Below are positions 31,101-38,307 of a stretch of DNA of 64,000 nt, piece after piece. Position 1 is the stretch's first letter. Each line of letters starts with the position of its first letter. The stretch is from the NCBI RefSeq assembly GCF_000006445.2, contig NC_006043.2, positions 496,001 to 560,000 of the forward strand, in the 5' to 3' direction. Source of the stretch: Debaryomyces hansenii CBS767 (taxonomy: Eukaryota > Ascomycota > Pichiomycetes > Serinales > Debaryomycetaceae). A program made the position numbers and the translations under genes. The notes below the pieces were generated by a model. The model had not been told where the DNA came from. It saw nothing but the letters and a program-made list of their open reading frames with translations, and searched no databases.

Positions 31101-31362
31101 CCCATCCGAATCTTCTCTCAACATGGTGTCCGTTCATAGTAGCATAACGTGGAATAATATCCTTAACAGTAGATGCTAAGATATGTCCATAATGCGGCGT
31201 ACCTGTAGCAAATGGTGGTCCATCAAAGAACGCAAATGGAGGAAGATCTTTAGTAATCTCTAATGATCTTTGAAATGCATTTGATTCCTCCCATTGCTTA
31301 ATAACATTCTCTTCCTCTCTAGGAAAGTTAAAAAACTGATTACTAGCTTCTTGTTCACTCAT
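28114..31362 (-). CDS. ILS1: Isoleucyl-tRNA synthetase, cytosolic
   Basis: A 1082-residue class I synthetase that charges cytosolic tRNA-Ile. Start at MSEQEASN (31362); one more upstream codon is a GTG. Motifs: [19 protein letters not shown] (HIGH-type), [18 protein letters not shown], the editing domain with [17 protein letters not shown] and [54 protein letters not shown] and [13 protein letters not shown] (KMSKS loop). Codons are strongly biased toward a small set, as expected for a highly expressed gene. It is divergent from the TilS-like gene with 203 bp between the ATGs. Confidence 0.97.
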   Translation of the reverse strand: [1082 protein letters not shown]

Positions 31363-31565
31363 CACTTCAGCTCAATAACAATTTAAGAAGGTCTTTCTTT
31401 AGCTATAGTTCTTTATATTTGTAGAAGATGATATACTAGGTGACTAACTTTGCACTTTTTACGTTGAAAAAAAATTCGGCCTGATTATATAAGCACACAA
31501 AAGCTATAAGCATAATAAGATTAACTACTACTAGAGATAATAAGCTTACAGCAAGCGGTGAGTCA
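31363..31565. promoter_or_regulatory. Shared promoter of ILS1 and the TilS-like gene, with a Gcn4-type site
   Basis: A 203 bp divergent intergenic region. TGAGTCA occupies 31559-31565, abutting the ATG of the TilS-like gene and 197 bp from the ILS1 ATG; TGACTAA lies near 31440. Because the TGAGTCA touches a start codon it can only act as an upstream element for ILS1. ILS1 is amino-acid regulated in S. cerevisiae. Function here is inferred from the motif only. Confidence 0.45.
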
Positions 31566-33074
31566 ATGATATCCAACAGATTGTTTGGAGAAGTGCTACG
31601 GAAGTGTTTTAAGAATGGAACGTTTCCAGAAAGAATAGTGGTTGCTCTATCAGGTGGGGTTGACTCATTGTGTCTCACATATTTATTGGGACAATTCAAG
31701 AGAATATACAAACCAAGCTTGCAAATTACAGCCATCACCATTGACCACAAGTACCGGGCAGGTTCGGGTAAAGAGGCGGAGAAGGTTGGGGTATTGGTAC
31801 GTCCATGGGGAGTGAAGCACATAGTGAAGACTTTGGAGTATGAAGACCGAGATATTGGAAAGATAACGAACTTCGAAGAGGTTGCACGGGAGAAGAGATA
31901 CGATATATTTGAGCAAGTATGCCGAGAATTGGATGTGAAGAGTTTGATTGTAGCTCATAACTTGAACGATCAAATAGAGACGTTTTTGCAGAGATTGCAG
32001 CAGAATTCGTCGATATTTGGCTTGGTAGGATTACGCACGGTCGACCATCTTCCAATAAGTCCCACGAGTCCGTCTGAAAATGGTGATTCAATACATGTAG
32101 TGCGACCACTATTATCATTTGATAAGTCAGAGATTATTGAGACATGCACAAAGAATGGTATTCGGTGGTTTGAAGACCACACCAATAGCGACATCCATCT
32201 CACAAGACGGAATCTTTTGCGGCATATTGTTTCCGAAGTTGTACCCCATAGACTAGACAATCAAGACATTCCGATCGAAGAGTGTAACGCGTTGCTGCTT
32301 GTAAGCAAAGAGTCGTTGGTGAAAACACATAACGAGATACTTTCGTTGGTTTGCGAGATGCAACATCAGATTGCAAATATAGAGAACCACTTGAAACTAC
32401 GGGGCCTCTTCAGCCTCGACAAAAAGAATCTTCTGTTGACGGTATCCCTTCCATTCAATATTTTAGATACATATAACCCTATGGTGCTAAGCCGATTCTT
32501 TTATCAGAACATGTATTTAATTTCGTCTGTAAAGCATTACCATTGGTCCTACGCGAAATTAGAAAGGCATGCTATACCAAAGATTCTAAGATTTTACAAT
32601 AATAATAAGGAAATTAGTCCACCAGTCTCGATGAAATTGACCTATCTAAATGTTTTGTTTAATATCAAACTAGACACTCACAACAAGCAGATGCGAATAT
32701 CGCTCACCAGACAGCCATTAATGCGTAATGAATATTCACAAGTCTGCCTCGATTGCACTCTTAACGACCAATGGTCCGACTGGTTCATGTTCGATAGACG
32801 CTATTGGATCAGGTTGAAGCTGCGTAACTCAGATATCAAAGTGTCTATAGTGCCCTACAGACACAATGACGTTGCATTCAGAAAGCAACTTAATTTAGCA
32901 TTCAAAGGCTCAAATAATGGTCCATTACTATCCATTTTACAAGAGGGAACTCCGGTAATAGTTACGTACAGTCATTCTGGACATTTCGCCGCCTTGCCTA
33001 CCTACAATATCTACTCCCAGGAGGATGTAATAGACGTAGAATGGCTTGCAAAGAATAACGTACATAGTTTATAG
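31566..33074 (+). CDS. TilS-like tRNA(Ile) lysidine synthetase, probably mitochondrial
   Basis: A 502-residue N-type PP-loop ATPase of the TilS/MesJ family, which converts C34 of tRNA-Ile(CAU) to lysidine so that it reads AUA as Ile. Seen: the PP-loop VALSGGVDSLCLTYLL (SGGVDS at residues 29-34), ITAITIDHKYRAGSGKEAEKV, VAHNLNDQIETFLQRL (bacterial enzymes have HHxxDQxET), RPLLSFDKSEII, and WFEDHTNSDIHLTRRNLLRH, matching the EDxSN...RNxxRH signature. The start (MISNRLFGEVLRKCFKNGTF) is basic and amphipathic, fitting mitochondrial import. The C-terminal 250 residues are divergent. As far as I know S. cerevisiae lacks this enzyme, and its mitochondria read AUA as Met. Candida-group mitochondria read AUA as Ile. 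Confidence 0.88.
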   Translation: MISNRLFGEVLRKCFKNGTFPERIVVALSGGVDSLCLTYLLGQFKRIYKPSLQITAITIDHKYRAGSGKEAEKVGVLVRPWGVKHIVKTLEYEDRDIGKITNFEEVAREKRYDIFEQVCRELDVKSLIVAHNLNDQIETFLQRLQQNSSIFGLVGLRTVDHLPISPTSPSENGDSIHVVRPLLSFDKSEIIETCTKNGIRWFEDHTNSDIHLTRRNLLRHIVSEVVPHRLDNQDIPIEECNALLLVSKESLVKTHNEILSLVCEMQHQIANIENHLKLRGLFSLDKKNLLLTVSLPFNILDTYNPMVLSRFFYQNMYLISSVKHYHWSYAKLERHAIPKILRFYNNNKEISPPVSMKLTYLNVLFNIKLDTHNKQMRISLTRQPLMRNEYSQVCLDCTLNDQWSDWFMFDRRYWIRLKLRNSDIKVSIVPYRHNDVAFRKQLNLAFKGSNNGPLLSILQEGTPVIVTYSHSGHFAALPTYNIYSQEDVIDVEWLAKNNVHSL

Positions 33075-33237
33075 GATTTTTATATACAGGATTGTACACC
33101 AAATTTTGAGCTTTCATAAACAAGTAGACAAGCACTGAATAACTAGACCAGCACCAAGGCACCATTAAATAATCTAATAGTGAAGGTCTATTGGTAATAA
33201 AATCTTGAATTATTTGAAAGTCTGAGGCCACTAAAGT

Positions 33238-36200
33238 ATGAAGATGCCAACCACTTCTCATACAGATATGATTCATACCTTAGGAACGCCCAGGCTCAGT
33301 GGACAAGCGATTACACCGAAGACATTTAGGGCGTCTAAGTCTTCTAGGCATGTCAATCACCTGAGTCAATCAATAAGGATAGCACATCAAAGAGTTAATA
33401 TCGATGTGGACTTAACACAAAATAAATTAGAAGGATTTACAGAGCTTACGGTGATACCTACGATGGGAAGTTTAAAGTCTATTAAATTAGATTGCAGGGA
33501 AATGAAAATTAAAAATGTTTATATTAATAATACCAGAAATACCAATTACATATACAAGGATGTGCTTTACATTAATGATGATAAATATTTTGAGGAATCG
33601 CTCGATAATAAATCGGTGAATCTATTTGATATGTACTCTGATGACTTGACTATACACCAACATCATTTGATAAGACAGAAGCTTAATTACGTTTTCGGGG
33701 AGATCAACAATGATCCTAGGGAACTCCCTAGGGAACTACACAATGGAAATACAGAGGAATTATTGATTTTTCTTCCAGATAATTTGAAATTGGAATTGGC
33801 TGATGCCAACGCATTTACTACGCCGGAAAGTCAAGTGGTGACTCCTCGTTATCCTAAGTCGAAGAATACTATGAGTGAATCCCAGTATTCGTTTACTGTA
33901 AAAATTGAGTTTGAGAGTATTAACCCAAAGAATGGTTTGAACTTCATAACTGATAAAAAAGCAGATAGAAAATATTGGCATGCGTATACTGTAAACTCAG
34001 ACTATAATATTTCCACTTCATCTTGGGTTCCGTGTGTTGATAACCTATGGGATAGGTGTACCTGGTCTCTTGAGATCAATATTCCAAGGACGATTAAAGA
34101 TATAGGAAATCCCAGGATAATAGGCTCTGAAAATACGAACCCGCTGGAAAAGGAACATGAAACAGAACGGACGCAAAAATATGTACGGAATGGAGGTCAC
34201 GATGATTTTGAGAACAATGCTGATGACGTCGAACATGACGGAGACAATGTCGATGATGATGAAGACGATACCGAGAACTACGATTTAGTTGTTTGCACTG
34301 GTGACTTCAACAATGTAAAAGAAACTCCACATCCTATAGATAGTTCAAAAAAGGTTGTATCGTGGTCAATTTTCAATCCTGTTTGTGCCCACCATGTTGG
34401 CTGGGCGTTAGGGTCTTTCCAAAGCATAATCTTATCCACGCCCACCCAAGAAGGCGATGAAGAGATAAAAGACCAGGTCGAATTTGAAGATATCGAAAAG
34501 GTTACTGATAACTCACCTGTCACTATATATTTCCTAGTGGGTCGGGAAGATATGGCGAGGAATACGTGTATTTTAGCAAACAAAGCCATAGATTTTTTTC
34601 TGAAAGAATTTGGTTCATTTCCGTTTAGCTCTTACGCAATGGTATTTGTTCAGAATAATGCTTCAGAGTCAAATAATTTTGCTGGATTATCAGTTATGAG
34701 TGATTCACTCTTGTACCCATCTGATTTAATTGAACCTATGATCTCAACCACAGATACAATATTAGAAGGCATGGCAACTCAATGGTCAGGTATTAATATT
34801 GTTCCGCTATCCTTCAATGACTATTGGTGTACAATTGGTATCGCCAAGTATATGGCCCTCCAATTTATTAAGGTTTTGATGGGTACAAATGAATACAGAT
34901 TTAAAATAAAGAAGAAGATGAATGAAATTGTTGAAAAGGATATAGGAAAAAAGCCATTGGCTTTACAATTTTTCAGATTCCCTATCTCTGACCTCGACCT
35001 AGACTTTCTAAGGTTAAAGGCACCTATAGTTCTTTACATCCTTGATAAAAGAATGACTAAAACAGACAAATCATTTGGGCTTTCTAGAGTGCTACCGAAG
35101 CTCTTCTTACAGGCCATGTCTGGAGATTTACAAAATGGGGCATTATCAACTCAACATTTTCAATATGTCTGTGAAAAAGTGAACCGGAATAAGTTGGATA
35201 CATTTTTTAAACAGTGGGTTTTCGGATCTGGTGTACCGATATTCAATATATCTCAAAAGTTTAATAAAAAGCGTTCCATGATAGAAATGAGTATAAGGCA
35301 AGTGCAACAACTGGATACAAAAAAATTACACCCAAATCCTGAGTCATTTATAAATGACTCTATATCACACTTAGATGACGAGCCTTCATTCCTGATTCAA
35401 CCAGTATTTACTGGTCCAATGACCATCAGAATTCACGAAGCTGATGGTACACCTTATGAGCATATTGTTGACTTGAAGGATGGACACGTTAAACTTGACA
35501 TTCAATATAACACAAAATTCAAACGATTAAAGAAGAATAGAGAAGATCTTAATGAACCTAATACAACATTCAGTAAATTGGGTGATATATTAACAACTCC
35601 AGAAGAAATGGATGAATGGGGCTTGAATGAATGGGTAAAGCATGAAGAAGACATGCTTTATAATGATGCATTTGAGTGGATTAGAGTAGACGCGGATTAT
35701 GAATGGATAGCCCAGATCAATGTTAAACAACCCGATTATATGTTTGGTTCCCAATTACAATATGATAGGGATGTGGAAGCTCAATATGAAGCGGTAAGGT
35801 ACTTTGGTGATAGGGAGAAACCAAACACCTTATATTGTACTGCATTAACTCGTACGGTTATGGATGATAGGTATTATTATGGACTCAGAATAGCTGCTGC
35901 CCAGGCTTTAGCAGATATATCTAAGCCTGATAATAATTTTATTGGAATCGGTTATCTTATAAAAATTTTCAAAGAGCTTTATTGCTTTCCTGGAAGCTCC
36001 ATTCCATTAAGCAATGATTTCAACAATTTCAATCGTTTCTTCTTACAGAAACAAATTCCTCAAATTTTAAGTGAAGTTAGGGATGAAAATGGAGAAGTGC
36101 CCTTTGTAATTAAAAATCTTTTATTGAATCTTGTTAAGTTCAATGAAAACTCTAATAATAATTTTCAGGACTGTTTCTACATGTCTGACCTAATAACATC

Positions 36201-38124
36201 TTTAACTACGAGTGCATTAAACGCAAAGAGCGCTCTCACTTCTCAAGATCCTTTAAATTTGTTGGATACAAGTGACTCAATAAATTCTGAGAAGCAGAAG
36301 TTCTTACAAGATGTGATAACCGAAATAAATAGACTTCAAAAACTAGATGAATGGGTACCATCTCATCAATCGATTATAGCAATCACATGTATAAAACTGA
36401 AAATCAGGTTGGCTACACATGGTCTCTTACAGTTATCATTTGAAGATTTGTTGTATTACACTTTAGAGAAGTATCCATTTGACATTAGAATTGAAGCATT
36501 CCGTGGATTACTTATTTTAGGGGGTTTAAAAAATGCGAGTGTCTTGCAGTATTACTTGAAGGTGTGTTTGCTTGGTGCAACTACACCATACTTCAGAGGA
36601 AAGTTGATCGACCTCTTGATTAATGCTATCTGTGTTGCAGCTATAGATGGAACCCCCTCAACACTAGATGATCCAGAATTTAAAACTCTTGAAAAGCTAT
36701 TTGATGAAAATTCTAGAATGGCAAACAATCAAACTAATATGGTTATTATCGAAGATGGTTCGAATAACGAGTTAAACTCAAGAAGAGATACTTTTGCAAG
36801 AGCCACATTAAATGGTGCTATAGAATTGCTTAGACGTGATTACTCTATAGGCAAAGGGTTGAAAATTTTATTTTGGGAATTATTGCACACTTCATTATTG
36901 AGTATTTATGAGAGAAGAAACATTTTCAATGTTTGCCAAGTTCTATACAAAGAAATTGATACATTTATTGCAAGAGTTCCTGTTCCTAGTGTTCCCTTGA
37001 GTGAGTTGAAGAAGAAGATCGTTCTTAGGAACATGGGTGATGGTAAGGTTGTTATCAAAAGAGAAGGTAGATTTAAAATCCAGTTGGCATCGCGTAGATT
37101 GACCATTCAAGAACCATCTAAGTCGAAAGTGTCCCAAGAAAAAGCTAAACCAAAACCAACGGATGTGCCTGCGGTTGTGGAACATCCACCGGAGACAAAA
37201 TTGAAACTTAAACTAGGTAGTACCTCCACAACCGTGGAGCCAAAGAAGGATACTCCTCGGGTTTCTAAGAAAACGGAAGCGACCCGCGACCCTGAGCTCG
37301 TTACTATTGATCCATATGCCAAATCTAAGGTCACAATAAAATTTAAAAATCATACTTTACCTAGCTCGTCGTTGTTTGACTTTCCTACCCAGAATGCATC
37401 TTCTACAGTCGGTCACTCAGTGAGTGTACAAGGGTCTACAATAACATTGAAGTTTACAAGCGATAAGATTGCTAAAGTAAAAGATATATTGAGTGGTAAG
37501 TCGTCGAAGCCTAGATATGTCAAGATTTTGACCAAAGACAAGAGAATATTTGTATCACCAACACCGTTCTCCTCTCCAGAAGAAAAGACGGTCCTTACGG
37601 ACCAGCCTAATGGTAAGTTCGGAGGTGAAAGCATGAACCCGTCTTGTAAGACTAAATCAACATCTTCAGGCCTGAGCAATGGCAAATTCAGTGGTGCTGA
37701 ATCCACAAAAATCAAATTGAAGGGCGATAAATCAAAAGAGCAATCAATTGAGTCCCCGTCTGAATCAGAAGAGAAGAAGCCAAGGTTGAAAATTCCGATA
37801 AAACGAGAATTAAAACAACCTGAAAGGTTACTGTCAGAGCCTGTATCTAAACCAGTTGAACGTTCAGTCTCGCCATTTTCGAGGTCAGCAAGCCCATTTA
37901 GTCCTGCTCCGTCGCTGCAAAGAACAAATAAGAAAACTAAGATTTACATTCACCCTAATGATGAAAAGAGTGCATCTAGTTCGGCTCAAGATGAGCCACA
38001 GGTTGCTAATATGGATGTGCTGGATTCAACTGAAAATCAAAAACCAGATAAATCTCCGGAGGATAAGCCGAAGAAAACAAATTCAAAACCCGGTTTCAAA
38101 CTCAAGTTAAACTTGAAACGATAA
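33238..38124 (+). CDS. TAF2: TFIID subunit Taf2
   Basis: A 1628-residue protein of the Taf2 family, the TFIID subunit that contacts initiator DNA and resembles M1 aminopeptidases without the active site. Seen: N-terminal beta-sandwich (HQRVNIDVDLTQNKLEGFTELTVIP), an acidic insertion at about 315-345, the catalytic-like domain with FGSFPFSSYAMVFV and LEGMATQWSG where the zinc-binding HExxH is missing, and a HEAT-like helical domain to about residue 1270. A basic low-complexity tail of about 330 residues follows, with repeated KLKLKLG/KIKLKG-type segments and the end KLKLNLKR. The ATG at 33238 is followed by a second Met two codons later, so the exact start is open. S. cerevisiae Taf2 is 1407 residues; the extra length is mostly the tail. 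Confidence 0.93.
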   Translation: MKMPTTSHTDMIHTLGTPRLSGQAITPKTFRASKSSRHVNHLSQSIRIAHQRVNIDVDLTQNKLEGFTELTVIPTMGSLKSIKLDCREMKIKNVYINNTRNTNYIYKDVLYINDDKYFEESLDNKSVNLFDMYSDDLTIHQHHLIRQKLNYVFGEINNDPRELPRELHNGNTEELLIFLPDNLKLELADANAFTTPESQVVTPRYPKSKNTMSESQYSFTVKIEFESINPKNGLNFITDKKADRKYWHAYTVNSDYNISTSSWVPCVDNLWDRCTWSLEINIPRTIKDIGNPRIIGSENTNPLEKEHETERTQKYVRNGGHDDFENNADDVEHDGDNVDDDEDDTENYDLVVCTGDFNNVKETPHPIDSSKKVVSWSIFNPVCAHHVGWALGSFQSIILSTPTQEGDEEIKDQVEFEDIEKVTDNSPVTIYFLVGREDMARNTCILANKAIDFFLKEFGSFPFSSYAMVFVQNNASESNNFAGLSVMSDSLLYPSDLIEPMISTTDTILEGMATQWSGINIVPLSFNDYWCTIGIAKYMALQFIKVLMGTNEYRFKIKKKMNEIVEKDIGKKPLALQFFRFPISDLDLDFLRLKAPIVLYILDKRMTKTDKSFGLSRVLPKLFLQAMSGDLQNGALSTQHFQYVCEKVNRNKLDTFFKQWVFGSGVPIFNISQKFNKKRSMIEMSIRQVQQLDTKKLHPNPESFINDSISHLDDEPSFLIQPVFTGPMTIRIHEADGTPYEHIVDLKDGHVKLDIQYNTKFKRLKKNREDLNEPNTTFSKLGDILTTPEEMDEWGLNEWVKHEEDMLYNDAFEWIRVDADYEWIAQINVKQPDYMFGSQLQYDRDVEAQYEAVRYFGDREKPNTLYCTALTRTVMDDRYYYGLRIAAAQALADISKPDNNFIGIGYLIKIFKELYCFPGSSIPLSNDFNNFNRFFLQKQIPQILSEVRDENGEVPFVIKNLLLNLVKFNENSNNNFQDCFYMSDLITSLTTSALNAKSALTSQDPLNLLDTSDSINSEKQKFLQDVITEINRLQKLDEWVPSHQSIIAITCIKLKIRLATHGLLQLSFEDLLYYTLEKYPFDIRIEAFRGLLILGGLKNASVLQYYLKVCLLGATTPYFRGKLIDLLINAICVAAIDGTPSTLDDPEFKTLEKLFDENSRMANNQTNMVIIEDGSNNELNSRRDTFARATLNGAIELLRRDYSIGKGLKILFWELLHTSLLSIYERRNIFNVCQVLYKEIDTFIARVPVPSVPLSELKKKIVLRNMGDGKVVIKREGRFKIQLASRRLTIQEPSKSKVSQEKAKPKPTDVPAVVEHPPETKLKLKLGSTSTTVEPKKDTPRVSKKTEATRDPELVTIDPYAKSKVTIKFKNHTLPSSSLFDFPTQNASSTVGHSVSVQGSTITLKFTSDKIAKVKDILSGKSSKPRYVKILTKDKRIFVSPTPFSSPEEKTVLTDQPNGKFGGESMNPSCKTKSTSSGLSNGKFSGAESTKIKLKGDKSKEQSIESPSESEEKKPRLKIPIKRELKQPERLLSEPVSKPVERSVSPFSRSASPFSPAPSLQRTNKKTKIYIHPNDEKSASSSAQDEPQVANMDVLDSTENQKPDKSPEDKPKKTNSKPGFKLKLNLKR

Positions 38125-38307
38125 TAGCATATATATTGTATATTTAATATAACTTTCTACGATATGAAAGTAATAATTTTAGTAGTATGTGCTCACGTGC
38201 GACCGATATTGTTGTTATCAACAAACCTAACTGGATTGCATCATAAATTGAATATAACCAGGTTATCCTATTATAGTAACATAAATGAGTAGGAATAGAT
38301 AATTCCA

